DNA of 64,000 bases, from assembly GCA_947247005.1 (NCBI GenBank), contig OX365953.1, forward strand, positions 7,445,001-7,509,000. The letters run 5' to 3'. The stretch is from Spisula solida (taxonomy: Eukaryota; Mollusca; Bivalvia; Venerida; Mactridae). Under the pieces are notes generated by a model. It made no database searches. It saw nothing but the letters and a program-made list of their open reading frames with translations, and was not told where the DNA came from. Position 1 is the stretch's first letter, and each line of letters begins with the position of its first letter. Both the position numbers and the translations under genes were made by a program. Shown one piece after another: positions 24,401 through 32,520 of this stretch.

Positions 24401-27400
24401 AGAAAGCAAGGCATTTGTTTGTTAACTGAGGCAATAACTTAAACTTTGGCAATAATATAAACAATTAACTTAAACTTTGGCAATAATATAAACAATTAAC
24501 TTAAACGATGGCATTAATATAAACAATTAACTTAAATTGTTACAATAATGTTGATATGTTGTATATTTGAAGCTCGGAGAGGAACATGAGAGAACAAAGG
24601 AGAGTAGCGAATGCTTGAAACATCTCACACAACAAGCTGTCGTCTTTCAGAAGAAAATGAATGAGATTGTGAAGGGTGAGAAGGTCACGTCGTTGGCAGG
24701 ACTTCAGGTATGCTACATTTATACAAGTGTCCTACAGTCCTGATTAATCCGGAATTCCGTATTTGCTGCACTAGAAAGAATGGACTTTTCTGCTTAAAAT
24801 AAAAGTTATTTGATGAAAAAATTCAAAGAACTGACCAAGTTATGGTCGTTTGAATCAAGCTGATATTTAACCATAAAACTATGTCTGAAGCAGAGTTTTG
24901 TTGTAGGGATCTGTGCTGATGACACAAAAACAGACTTGTGACTCATTTTCAGGATTGGGCTTTATCCCTCAGTAGGACCCCTGATTTATATGAGATCCTT
25001 CAAATATGTATGCTTGTGTCCATTGGGGTGGACAAGTGGTAAGAGCTACTAACTACTGATCCGAAGGTTGTGGGTTCGATCCCTACTCCAGACGGTCAAA
25101 AATAGAAATGCTTTTCAGTGTTTCCCACCTAACATAACTGAAATTACGAACAGTCTTTCGGACGAGACGTTAAGCAAGGTCTCGTGTATGATGCTTTGTT
25201 TCGGCACATAAAAGAACCAAGGATGCTTCTGGAACTGGGGCATCTTCTGTATCATGCACTATCCCTCAAAAACTAAAGTGACTAACCTCTTCTGGGGGCC
25301 TCGCCCATATGGATTTCCGATGGTGAGGATAAATAAAAGCATATAAACTGCTGGTGTTCTGAGCTTCTTAGTCTGTTAAATTAACACTTGTCCGGCGGCT
25401 GTCTGGGACAAGTACTTATTGATTCGGAGAAGTAAATTCTGCTTGAAATATGTGTCAAGTATAAAGGAAAATAATATCAAATATCACTCATTTTTTGCTG
25501 ATTGGGACAATTATTTTAGTTTAAAATTCTAACTTATCAGACAGTGGCTAATATACAAAGAGGGACTATATTGGGAGTCGTGCTGGAGGAAGTTGAGGTC
25601 AGTTTGTCCTTTCTTCCATCCATCAACAAAATTTGTCTGCACTATATATGAGTCACTGCTGGGCGGATTTCAATGAAACTTAACAAAACTCTAGCGTACC
25701 AAGTCTAGTTGTGCTTATCAGTAATAGCATGAAATGAAAGAAGATTTTCCTATGTATGTTTCTATTTATGTTTCATAGAGATTTGGGGATTGGTCAAATT
25801 TGGGTAAAGTGAGACCTGCTTGAAAATATACTGGCATATTGATAATTAATTATGCCCCCATCTTTGATGAGGGGTATATTGCTTTGCACATGTTGGTCGG
25901 TAGACCAAATGGTTCTGTTCTATAACTCAAGAACAGTTAGACCTGGGACCTTTAAACTATTGATTTTGAGGTCTGTAGGTTAAAGGTCAAGGTCACTGTG
26001 ACCTTTACTATTTCTGATTATTGGGCTGCAATAGGAGCATACGTGTTTTAACTGTACCTGTGACCACTGTCGACTAATATTTAAACCCCAAAAAAGGAAA
26101 TTTATTTCCACGAATGTCTTGTAATGACTTAGTTTTGTTTTCAGATTCAGACCCCATCCATGCATAGTGTACTGGAAATGTTAAATGTGATCAATGGAAT
26201 CGTGTTTGTACAGATTAGGTAAGATCCATCTTTCTATTTCAAATTGTAACATGACATATCATTGGTCAGGTGTCGATTATAAGCCAATCACATGGCATTT
26301 TGTATTTCATATTGTTACGTGACATATTATTGGTCAGATCTTGAAAATAAGCCAATCACATGGTGTCTTGTATTTCATATTGTTACCTGACATTTTATTG
26401 GTCAGGTGTCGATTATAAGCCAATCACATGGCATTTTGTATTTCATATTGTTACGTGACATATTATTGGTCAGATCTTGAAAATAAGCCAATCACATGGT
26501 GTCTTGTATTTCATTTTGTTACCTGACATTTTATTGGTCAGGTCTTGAATATAAGCCAATCACATTGCAATTTGTATTTCCTACTGTTATGTGACATATA
26601 ATTGGTCAGGTCTTGAAAATAAGTCAATCACATGGCGTCTTGTATTTCATATCGTTACATAGAGGATATTTGTTTGTGTTGATAAAATGTTGTTTATATT
26701 TTATTATGTAGTGATAAAATGGAATGTTTTCATGAGTGCTTTCTATAATTCCTAGCAAAGCAGTGATTTTTTTTGGCTATTTTTGGGGCCGAATATAGGC
26801 CCCTTCCCCTAGCTAAATAACCTCCATTTTTCCCAAAAATCTTCATTTTTTCCCAAAAAGTATGCATATTTTCCCCCTTTTGTGCTCGCTGGTTTCAAAG
26901 CAACTACAGTATAGCTGTTTTAAAGTCAAAACAATGGATATTCAAACTTGCAAGAGTTGTTGACACATATGACTAGTGTATTATCAGTATAAAATAGTGA
27001 TTTATGAACAATTTTAACCAAAACAATCTTTTTTAATAATTCCCAAAATTGCACTAAATTTTAAAGGCACAGGCTGTTTAATTTTGTTCAAGAAAAATCA
27101 CTGCATAGCCTTTATTTGCCAGTCAGCTTTCTGCTGAAATATGTCAGGTATGCTTACCATTGAGCTACGGAGGCACACTCATAAGTGTGTAAAATGGTAT
27201 AGTGTATTTGGATGCTGTGGGAAGTATACACATATACAAACATCTAGGGTGTAGGCCACCTTTAAGGTTTACAAGAAATTTTGCTGTCTGATGGAGGGAA
27301 CGTAAATATAACTGAAACAAGAAGGCCAAGAGGACTCTAGCTTGCACACTTGCTGTTTTATGAGTGTACTGGTGCCTCAAAAGGGCCTTGTTAGTCCCCT

Positions 27401-27922
27401 ACCGGTTCAGTCAGTCTGTCCGTCTGTCAAAATATCTGGATCCTGACATAACTGGAACAGTTTCCAAGATAGGTTTATGTAACTTGATATGTGGATAGGG
27501 GGCAATAAGGGGATTATGCACGTCTAAAAATATTTTGATTCCGACATGGTATGGTATGTCAACAGAAACATTGGAAATGGCTTCAAACTGGTAGGGGACT
27601 TCTGTATTGCTTGCAATTCTTAATGACTTGTTATTTCTCCTTTTCCTCCTCCGCCCTTCGTACAGCACAATTTTATAAAAAATCTTGTATCTTACCATGA
27701 ATTGTTTCTGATTCCAGTCCTGATGAAATTGAAAGACTAAGAAGAGAAATTGGTAAAAAACAAGAACAAAAGATCGAAGAGAAGGAAAAAGACACAGAAA
27801 ATAAATCTGATAGTGGTAATGAATCGGACAATGTCGGCGCTCCAGATCAGGAGCTCGGTAAATCAGAGAAGCAAATATTGAACGGTGACTTGCACACAGA
27901 AGAGATCGCTGTCGGTCATTGA
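8673..27922 (+). CDS. CLUH: CLUH, clustered mitochondria protein homolog (3' 18 exons)
   Basis: Exons: 8673-8713, 9383-9516, 9917-10022, 10880-10985, 11605-11746, 12470-12597, 13751-13828, 14980-15123, 15809-15970, 17380-17528, 18293-18479, 19329-19601, 20724-20849, 22402-22487, 24058-24187, 24573-24707, 26145-26218, 27718-27922. All introns are GT-AG, every phase matches, and the 2406 nt encode 801 aa plus a stop. Recognised blocks: [73 protein letters not shown] and a TPR region. CLUH is a large cytosolic RNA-binding protein that controls mRNAs encoding mitochondrial proteins and mitochondrial distribution. The N-terminal third (about 500 aa in vertebrate CLUH) is missing; its exons must lie left of position 1 or in repeat-rich DNA where none was found. 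Introns are packed with repeats while the exons are intact. Confidence 0.96.
8970..9045. repeat. Short 18-bp tandem repeat (about 4 units)
   Basis: GGTGGATTTGAGACCYA repeats with minor changes. It lies in the CLUH intron after the 41-nt exon. Confidence 0.6.
9180..9352. mobile_element. MITE with inverted CCTCTGTAGAGCAACA ends
   Basis: CCTCTGTAGAGCAACA near 9200 and its inverse TGTTGCTCTACAGAGG near 9325-9341 enclose a third CCTCTGTATAGCAACA copy. The TACAG and CTGTA termini suggest a Tc1/mariner or pogo-type relic. It ends about 30 nt before a CLUH exon. Confidence 0.5.
10040..10640. repeat. 28-bp minisatellite (about 20 units)
   Basis: The unit TTTTGGCTGTAGTGTCTTATGTCTTCCA repeats (written in two halves: TTTTGGCTGTAGTG and TCTTATGTCTTCCA), with A/T and T/C variants. 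It begins within about 20-35 nt of the CLUH donor at 10023. Because 28 is not a multiple of 3 and the unit lacks stops on the reverse strand, it yields a spurious 162-codon antisense frame. Confidence 0.9.
11043..11140. mobile_element. Family D 3' fragment
   Basis: The text CTCTTGTTTGAGAAAAATGG, then GATTTACAGGATTTTAAATT and TTGACACCCCTG, matches the right end of the complete family D element at 21752-22018. Confidence 0.55.
11173..11556. mobile_element. Two adjoining MITEs sharing a TA target dinucleotide
   Basis: The first spans 11173-11368 (ends CTGTAAACCAATTTAC and TTAGTTTACAG). The second spans 11371-11556 (ends CAGTAAAATCTCG and GAGGTTTTACTG). TA flanks both outer edges and lies between them (11369-11370), consistent with two Tc1/mariner-type insertions at TA sites. 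The first contains several TTTCGCG motifs. Confidence 0.65.
12093..12270. mobile_element. Family M MITE
   Basis: It begins AGGGGTTTCACTAGCTTCTG and ends CAAGGGTCAAAACCCCT. The inside (GGGTCATTTTGATAC, CTTGAGGGTCAAAATG) matches 5612-6230 and the inverted copy at 47665-47840. Confidence 0.55.
12298..12452 (+). mobile_element. Family B hairpin element, internally deleted copy
   Basis: It starts with the hairpin AGTCCCCTACCGG / CCGGAGGGGACT, followed by CCGTCCGTCC and, after a deletion, GTTGCTATGGCAACAG. It ends CTTAATTACTTGTT. The terminus is 17 nt upstream of the CLUH exon at 12470, so its TTAAT could serve as a branch-point sequence (inference). Confidence 0.75.
12530..12783 (+). repeat. 79-bp tandem triplication of a CLUH exon end and its 5' splice site
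   Basis: Copies start at 12530, 12609 and 12688. The first is the real 3' part of the CLUH exon (from GAAACTGAGTTCAATC to CCTGAT) plus its donor GTAAGT at 12598. The second is identical and has a donor at 12677. The third has a 19-bp internal duplication and one change, with a donor at 12772. Reading past the first donor meets TGA within seven codons (VSHLN stop), so use of a downstream donor would truncate the protein. Near-identity points to a recent event. Confidence 0.93.
13002..13325. mobile_element. Diverged family I element
   Basis: It begins GTCAGTGATTTTTTTCGC, contains repeated TTGGGAATTTT text, and ends near TTTTTCTAATTGGG. It resembles 26757-27106 but has accumulated changes. Confidence 0.45.
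13838..14095 (+). mobile_element. Family D element beside a CLUH donor
   Basis: GGAATTCCGGATTTGTCTAT, then ACCAAAATAAAAGTTATTTG and GGTCGGCCGCATATG. The left end is lost. It starts about 10 nt inside the intron after the exon ending at 13828. Confidence 0.65.
14690..14951 (+). mobile_element. Family B hairpin element, full length
   Basis: Hairpin AGTCCCCTACCGG / CAGGAGGGGACT, then CCGTCCGACAGTCAGTCCGTC, then GATAGGGGGCAATAAGGGG and GTTGCTATGGCAACAG. It ends CTTAATTACTTGTT, 28 nt before the CLUH exon at 14980. Confidence 0.8.
15370..15470. mobile_element. SINE tail fragment
   Basis: The text GCATTGGATTTGTAAGTTTG and TATAGCTGAAAAAATGAATG resembles the body and tail of the tRNA-derived SINE at 53545-53790. 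The tRNA-like head is absent. Confidence 0.4.
15488..15730. mobile_element. Family N MITE
   Basis: The ends are AAGGCCAAAAATAAAATACTG and its rough inverse ATATTTTATTTTTGACCT. The inside carries CCTACCTACCCGAGC and GGGTCTGGAAGGGGAAAC. It is the same family as 16955-17291 and 22620-22999. Confidence 0.6.
16005..16260. mobile_element. Family C MITE
   Basis: The left end GGCCCCGATCTCCGAAGCAT and right end TGTTTCGGGAGATCGGGGCC are inverted repeats. Nested CTCAACTCAAATTGAGATTT motifs lie near both ends. It begins about 35 nt after the CLUH donor at 15971. Confidence 0.75.
16255..16765. mobile_element. Second family C element interrupted by a family D element
   Basis: The left part (GATCTCTTGAAGAATCTC) and right part (CTACTTGAGATGCATCGGGG) belong to family C. 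Between them, about 16393-16655, lies a family D element with GGGGTTATACACTTCCGG, GGATTAATCCGGAATTCCGG and a GTAGAACCCCTG end. The D element is therefore the younger insertion. Confidence 0.65.
16766..17340. mobile_element. Family H MITE with a family N element inside
   Basis: The outer element begins GTTACAACCAATACTTACAC and ends GTCCGAGTGCTGAGTGTCAC (H family, intact at 31361-31783). At 16955-17291 a family N element is inserted, with ends AGGCCTAAAATAAAATATTG and TATTTTAAGTTCGGCCT and a CCCCATCCCCTACCTACC tract. A CLUH exon starts 40 nt downstream. Confidence 0.7.
18480..19328. other. CLUH intron without recognised elements
   Basis: A+T-rich intron. A run near 18740-18820 is made of ATATAAAATA-type sequence. 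No repeat, exon or RNA gene is recognised. Confidence 0.4.
19329..24707 (+). CDS. CLUH: CLUH exons for the TPR region (visible residues 460-709)
   Basis: Five exons encode successive tetratricopeptide-like helical pairs. They include [80 protein letters not shown] and [20 protein letters not shown]. Repeats of this kind mediate protein interactions. The exon 19329-19601 (91 codons) is the longest in the gene and carries most of the first two repeats. No frame break is seen. Confidence 0.93.
19855..20668 (+). mobile_element. Pearl-like element, family E
   Basis: Hairpin TTCACCTGTCACAAAGTTAC / AGAGTGAGCT, then CCGTCCGTCCGTCC, then about three tandem units of roughly 150 bp marked by ATGAAACTTGG, TTCGATATTGGGTCATC and AATCATAGAAAAA. 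It ends GGTGAGCGACCTAGGGACC. The closest relative is at 45215-46050. Another repeat (GGTCCGACAGGGC text) lies within the head at about 19935-20090. It ends about 55 nt before a CLUH exon. Confidence 0.7.
20925..21100. mobile_element. 5'-truncated SINE tail
   Basis: TTTTCCTCCTCATGTGGAG, TTGCTGGTTCCTGATTGAAGG and AAACTGGTTAGAATACAGTC parallel the body of the SINE at 53545-53790. There is no tRNA head. Confidence 0.45.
21121..21465 (+). mobile_element. tRNA-derived SINE, copy 1
   Basis: The head GTGGTCTAGTGGTAAAAGC (box A-like) and GGTTGCGGGTTCAATCCCTC (box B) form an RNA polymerase III promoter. A conserved body follows (CAGTCTTTCGGACGAAAC, GCATCTTCTGTATCATGCAC, GGGGGCCTCGCCCATATGG). It ends in an AAATAAAAGCAAATAAAC tail. 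A second copy lies at 25023-25348. Confidence 0.8.
21752..22018 (+). mobile_element. Family D MITE, complete copy
   Basis: It begins AGGGGTGTCAATTTTCCGG and ends TGGCTCTGTTGACACCCCTG, an inverted pair of about 11 bp. The inner palindrome TCCGGATTTATCCGGAATTCC is followed by GGTCGGCCGCATATGATTTT. Confidence 0.7.
22548..23690. mobile_element. Family H element carrying nested family N and family I elements
   Basis: The outer H ends are CACAACCAATACTTACACTC and GAGTGCTGAGTGTAAGTATT. Inside are a family N element at 22620-22999, in inverse orientation to that at 16955, and a family I element at about 23050-23402 (AGTGATTTTTTTGGGC ... AAGAAAAATCATTG). Nesting order: H oldest, N and I younger. Confidence 0.7.
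23930..23965. repeat. Poly-G run
   Basis: About ten G in a row near 23949. A similar run lies near 17931-17941. Both are intronic and prone to length change. Confidence 0.7.
24220..24400. repeat. 22-bp tandem repeat plus family D 3' fragment
   Basis: Four units of CCTGACACGCCCAGTTGGCAG with variation (about 24220-24315), starting about 35 nt after the CLUH donor at 24188. A family D tail follows (TTGTTTGGCAAAAATGGTCG ... GTTGACACCCCTG). Confidence 0.75.
24735..24985 (+). mobile_element. Family D element
   Basis: CCTGATTAATCCGGAATTCC, then AAAATAAAAGTTATTTGATG, then TTTTCAGGATTGGGC and a GTAGGACCCCTG end, as in the copy nested at 16393-16655. Confidence 0.65.
25023..25348 (+). mobile_element. 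tRNA-derived SINE, copy 2
   Basis: GTGGACAAGTGGTAAGAGC (box A-like) and GGTTGTGGGTTCGATCCCTA (box B). The body matches copy 1 at 21121 throughout, with a GGATAAATAAAAGCATATAA tail. Confidence 0.8.
25850..26080 (+). mobile_element. Pearl-like element, family A (short copy)
   Basis: Hairpin TATGCCCCCATCTTTGATG / AGGGGTATA, then GCTTTGCACATGTTGGTCGG and AGGTCAAGGTCACTGTGACC. No tandem core. Confidence 0.65.
26145..27922 (+). CDS. CLUH: CLUH exons for the C-terminal tail (visible residues 710-801)
   Basis: Two exons, 26145-26218 and 27718-27922. The first encodes [20 protein letters not shown], matching the conserved segment after the TPRs in vertebrate CLUH. The last encodes a charged, low-complexity tail ([20 protein letters not shown], later [14 protein letters not shown]) ending VGH and TGA at 27920-27922. 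The tail is expected to be disordered. It differs in sequence from vertebrate tails, as is usual for this end. Confidence 0.92.
26232..26660. repeat. ~67-bp minisatellite with paired CCAAT motifs (6 units)
   Basis: Each unit contains ATTGGTCAGGTC and, about 20 nt later, AAGCCAATCACATGG, giving roughly twelve CCAAT motifs in alternating orientation, plus GTTACGTGACAT. It lies just after the CLUH donor at 26219. Confidence 0.85.
26757..27106. mobile_element. Family I MITE, complete copy
   Basis: CAGTGATTTTTTTTGGC at the left and AAGAAAAATCACTG at the right are inverted. The inside has GGCCGAATATAGGCCCC and TTTTTCCCAAAAA text. It is near-identical to the element nested at 23050-23402. Confidence 0.7.
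27130..27180 (-). mobile_element. tRNA-like head fragment
   Basis: Read on the - strand, GCCTCCGTAGCTCAATGGTA resembles a tRNA 5' half with a box A. No box B is found, so it is a SINE fragment rather than a tRNA gene. Confidence 0.35.
27393..27632 (+). mobile_element. Family B hairpin element
   Basis: It begins AGTCCCCTACCGG with a deletion of the second hairpin arm. CAGTCAGTCTGTCCGTCTG, GATAGGGGGCAATAAGGGG and GGTAGGGGACTTCTG follow, ending CTTAATGACTTGTT. It ends 85 nt before the last CLUH exon. Confidence 0.75.
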
Positions 27923-29150
27923 ACCATGTGACCCACGTGAAGTGTTTCAGTGTCAAAGACGCGTAATCTAGTGCTGATCACATGAATGTTCTATTTCATT
28001 GTGATGGTTGTTGAGAGTAAGGGACAAATAGGGGCCGTTGGATTTGACATATATGGAACAGTGTCATTGTCTCGGCTTTGTTGTGGTTGGAAACTGTTGT
28101 GTGTTAGTTCATCAAATGTACGTTCAAATGCACAAACTTTCGAGCCATGTTTTGCCAGCAGATACTGCGAGATTCCTTGAGTGACCAATCTATAGCATTT
28201 ATTTACATGAACTTGTGATGTATCAGACTGAGTGTTTCTTTTTACCTTTGGGGAGAAAGTGGCCTGGGCCCATAGGAGGAAATAAAGTAGAATAGTGCTC
28301 TGACACACTGAAAGAGGAAGTTTCACTTAGTGTTAAATTCTACTTAAATGGTCAATTTTGAAAATTAATTTATAAGTGTTTTTTTTAGCAGGACATGCGG
28401 CGTGAAAACTGTTAGTTCTCCAGTTCTGACTGACAAATTTTGATTTCTTCTGAGAGAAATCCTGAGACAAAGAACATTCACTCATTTTACCAATTCGGAC
28501 TGACATAATTAAAAAAAAATTGCGGAGCCTGGCATGGGACGTGTAAACACAATTTTTAATTCATTCTGCATTCATTTATCAAAACTACCTTATTTTAGGC
28601 AAAAATGGAGCAATGCTTTTGTGGTAAAATTCTGAAGAGTTGATGAAGTAAACACTCTGCAGAGAGGGGAATGGGCCCTAATAAACTCAATATATTTCAA
28701 CTAAAAGAACACTGTGTATATACATGTACTATTTGTTGATGTGATGACATTTTTGTGTGCGTCAATTATTGATCTTATAGTTGCCACTATGAGAGTAGTA
28801 CAATGCTTTTTCAGGTGCAAATGACATGAAATAAAAATTATGTGAAAACTAGTCACCAAAAGACCTCGTATGAACTATGTTAGGTTGTGCATTTCCTTGT
28901 GAACCTGCTTTGCATATTAGTTGCCGAAGAGCACAGCATTAATTTGATTTTTATATGCAAATGATTAGGTCACTTGGTAATTTTTCATAAATCCAGCAGC
29001 TGTTTATGATCTGTTATCAATTTTTTCCTATCATTTAACAAAAATGGTGCATGTGGGATGTTTTCAAACAAAACTTTTGTTTCCATGTCCCAGTTTAGTC
29101 ACTGTTTTGAACAGATTGTTATATGGAATATAATAAAGAAATTACATAAT
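27923..29150 (+). other. CLUH: Probable CLUH 3' UTR
   Basis: Repeat-poor sequence follows the stop. Candidate poly(A) signals are AATAAA at 28281-28286 and later AATAAA motifs near 28831 and 29132. Which are used cannot be told from sequence. Confidence 0.5.
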
Positions 29151-29154
29151 TTCT

Positions 29155-29345
29155 GATTAAATTATGTTTTTAAAAACTATTCTTGAATTATTTTTGCATG
29201 AAATTCTGAAAAACTGGTTTTTAATTTATTTGCATGGTATTTTAAAAAAAACTTGTTTTGAATGTATTTGCATGAAATCATAAAAAAAACTGGTTTTGAA
29301 TTTATTTGCATTAAATTCTGAAAACTGGGTTTTTAATTGATTTGT
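29155..29345. repeat. ~57-bp tandem repeat (about 4 units)
   Basis: The units share TTTGCATGAAATTCTGAAAA and CTGGTTTTGAATTTATTTGC. Confidence 0.7.
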
Positions 29346-29570
29346 TTTGGAAGTTTTTGTATTAATATTTTAAGTCTTTCACTATTGTACACTTTCACTG
29401 TATAATTCAGGTGACCACTAACGCTGGTTTGACGGTTGATTATAAGTTCACCTACTAAAAACTTCTATCAAAAATCATTTATTATTATATTGCCTGATAA
29501 CGATAATTATCTCATATTTTATCATATCACATTGTTAAGGTACAGTGTATGTATTGTTAAATTGTTTATA

Positions 29571-29787
29571 CTGTAAATCACTTTTTTTTCACGAAAGTTT
29601 TATTTTCGCTAATATTCGTGAGGCTGTTGACACGAGAAATCATTGTTCTAGCGAAAATTTCGCAATACAGGGTCAGGAATTGGACATTGTCAATGACGAG
29701 GATTCAAAATTCTCGCGAACCAAAACATCTTAAAATTTTCAGGGAAATCGCGAAATTAAAGTTACACGAAAATTAAGTGATTAACAG
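29571..29787. mobile_element. TA-flanked MITE rich in TTTCGC motifs
   Basis: The ends CTGTAAATCACTT and AAGTGATTAACAG are inverted and TA lies on both sides. The inside contains TTCACGAAAG and GCGAAAATTTCGC palindromes. It is related to 11173-11368. Confidence 0.65.
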
Positions 29788-30274
29788 TATATGTCCCGTA
29801 CAAACACTTGTTCATCCGTCTGAATCATATGTGTATAATATATATGTTTTAACCAGTTGGTAAAAATGTGAAAAGAAACTTTAAAAAATGAATAAAATTT
29901 CCAAAACTGTTTCATGTAGCATAAATAACATGAAATGGACCAAAAATACGTAGTGTGGAATTAAGATGTATATTGTTGTATCCCAATTCCTTCCATAGTC
30001 ATATCTATGTAAAATATGAAAAATATCTATTTGTCACACTTTGTGGTGTCTGAATAGTCGTTATTTTGTAAATTTAGCAATTCATGCCTTCATGTTCAAG
30101 TTCTTGTGAACAATTTGTACAGAGATGTTTGTTGTTATGCATAATTCTTCAGTTTTGCTGACATTTTGTTATGTATATACTGTTTTTAAAACCAATACAT
30201 GCACATTTGGTGCAGTTTTCCTTGTACAGTAGGTGAGCTAAAGGTAGAAGCAGATTTTAGATAGTTAGGCTGTT

Positions 30275-30705
30275 GTATCATTGTATTTCATTGGCTGAAT
30301 TTTTTTCCTATCACCAATAACGGTGCATTTTATTGGCTGAATTATTTTCCTATCACCAATAACCCTGCATTTCATTGGCTGCACAATAACCATGCATTTC
30401 ATTGGCTGAATTTTTTTCCTATCACCAATAACGGTGCATTTCATTGGCTGAATTATTTTACTATCACCAATAACAGTGCATTTCATTGGCTAAATTATTT
30501 TCCTATCACCAATAACAGTGTACTTCATTTGATGCATTACTTTGTCAGAAATAGCTGTATTTCATTGGCTGAATTATTATCTGTAATCAGTAACAGTGTA
30601 TTTCATTGGCTCAATTATTTCCTGACATCAGTAACAGTGAATTTTCATTGGCTGAATAATTTCTTCTTAAAAGTAACTGTATTTCATTGGCTGAATGATT
30701 GAGTT
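30275..30705. repeat. ~42-bp minisatellite carrying CCAAT boxes (about 10 units)
   Basis: The unit TTTCATTGGCTGAATTATTT plus TCCTATCACCAATAACGGTG repeats, so each unit has an ATTGGCT and most have a CCAATAA. It lies 2.3 kb downstream of the CLUH stop. Confidence 0.85.
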
Positions 30706-31082
30706 TCGTTAGGTTCATGTTTATTTATATGAAATCCACCAATCTGTTACAGTATTAGAGACTGGATCAAAATTTTAGAAATTCTTTTGACTTCGCTTAG
30801 ACGTTATCTTATCTTAGGTTTAGTCTAGAGATATTAACCTGACCCAACATTAACCTTTATGCAGAAGTATATTAACAAGGTGCAGGCATATAATACATCA
30901 ATTTCCACGAGCAAATCATACTTTCTAGTAATAGGTCCTTTAAGTTAATGGTTTACATCTTGTGTGGATAAGTAATACTTCCTGGTAATAAAAAAAATAT
31001 AACCAGCATTTAATTTAGACATAAAATCATCTATTGTATTATATTATACAATACAATATTATACTAATAGATATAGTTTATA

Positions 31083-32028
31083 AGCCCCCTCCCGGTTTTT
31101 AACCAGGCCCCGATCTCCCGAAGCATCTCAATCTGAGCTGGGATAAATCTCAAATACTGTCATATGTCTTTGAGATAATTTCCATAGGAGACAAGACTCT
31201 GAAAGTTGGCACCACAAAACAGATACATTGTTCTGAGTTTATTACAGAAAATATTTTGAACATAAAACTTAACACTGATCTCATATTTATACTCTTGACT
31301 TGAGCAAAATCTCAATTTGAGTTGAGATTTCTACTTGAGATGCTTCGGGAGATTGGTGCCAGGGGCCCAGATTACAACGAATACTTACACTCAGCACTGA
31401 ACACTCAAATATTGAAATTCATTCTTTTGAGGTTCATTGTTGCATTTTTTTAGAGCAAGACGTTGTAATAATGTTAAATTGGTACTAAATATTGTTTTGG
31501 GCTTCCTTCCTAGTTTAATTTAGTGTATGCGTAAGCCATAATTGCAATTCATCAGTCTGAGTGCTGAGTGTGGCACTCAGATTCAATAATTACATTTACA
31601 CCTCATAAATAGTACAAAATTGCAAAGAAAATGTATCAAATGTTATTTTCAACACTCATTTACTATCTTATACATTTTCCTCATCTAAATTTGCAATCTA
31701 GGACAAATAATAGCTCATTATTTTCCATTTTCAATATTTGAGTGTTGAGTGCTGAGTGTAAGTATTCGTTGTAATCCCAGCCCCTGAGGGGACTATAGGT
31801 TTGCCCTCTGTCCGTCCGTCAAATAATCTGGATCCTGACATAACTCAAACAGTTTCCAAGCTAGGTTTATGAAACTTGGTATGTGGATAGGGGGCAATAA
31901 GGGGATAATGCAGGTCCAAACATATTTTGATTCCGACCAAAATTGTGGTTGCTATGGCAACAGAAACATTGAAAATGGCTTAACCGATAGGGGACTTCTG
32001 TATTGCTTGAAATTCTTAATTACTTGTT
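31083..32028 (+). mobile_element. Family B element split in its hairpin by family C and family H elements
   Basis: The left hairpin arm (AGCCCCCTCCCGGTTTTTAA, 31083-31105) and the right arm (GAGGGGACTATAGG, from 31785) are separated by a family C element (31106-31360, ends GGCCCCGATCTCCCGAAGC and TGCTTCGGGAGATTGGTGCC) and a family H element (31361-31783). The body continues with TGTCCGTCCGTC, GATAGGGGGCAATAAGGGG and GTTGCTATGGCAACAG and ends TTACTTGTT. Confidence 0.8.
31361..31783. mobile_element. Family H MITE, uninterrupted reference copy
   Basis: It has inverted ends of about 50 bp: GGGCCCAGATTACAACGAAT with AATATTTGAGTGTTGAGTGC and GTAAGTATTCGTTGTAATCC. It has no coding capacity and serves as the template for recognising the interrupted copies at 16766 and 22548. 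Confidence 0.75.
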
Positions 32029-32520
32029 TCAACTCCAATAGGCTGATACATTGTAAAAGGGTCAGGGTAAGTATTAATAACTCTGCACTGTAGATATTTA
32101 AAATATTTTGAAATAGCACAATTGTTTTTGGACATAATCTTTTCATTCTCACTATCATGGTGACCATAGGAATTACAATGGTGCATCAGATGTCAGACAT
32201 AGTCATTTATAGCTCAAATTTTATACTAGTTTGCTGTGATAATTTTATATATATACTTAGATAGATTTATTTATCCTTGATTTGAGTTTAAAACGATTGT
32301 TGAAATGCGATGATGTGGTAATTTCAATGAAATAGGTATAAAATGCAATTTAAAGGTCTCTCGTTATTGAAACTTTGTCTTGTTTGTCATCTCATAATGT
32401 GGAAATAGAGGATCTATCACAAGTTGTCAATATTCAATGAGTTCTGGAAGTTTTATTAAGCAAGTCTTAATGACATTTCCTGAATGAGGTTTAATATATG
32501 TTTGTATCAATTGACAATTA

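Noticed and set aside
24061..24464. Antisense frames of 84-117 codons
   Set aside because: They overlap a real CLUH exon and the 22-bp repeat; the apparent protein repeats come from the tandem DNA repeat.
27411..27956. 181-codon antisense open frame
   Set aside because: It runs across a family B element and antisense to the genuine last CLUH exon, with no protein-like pattern.
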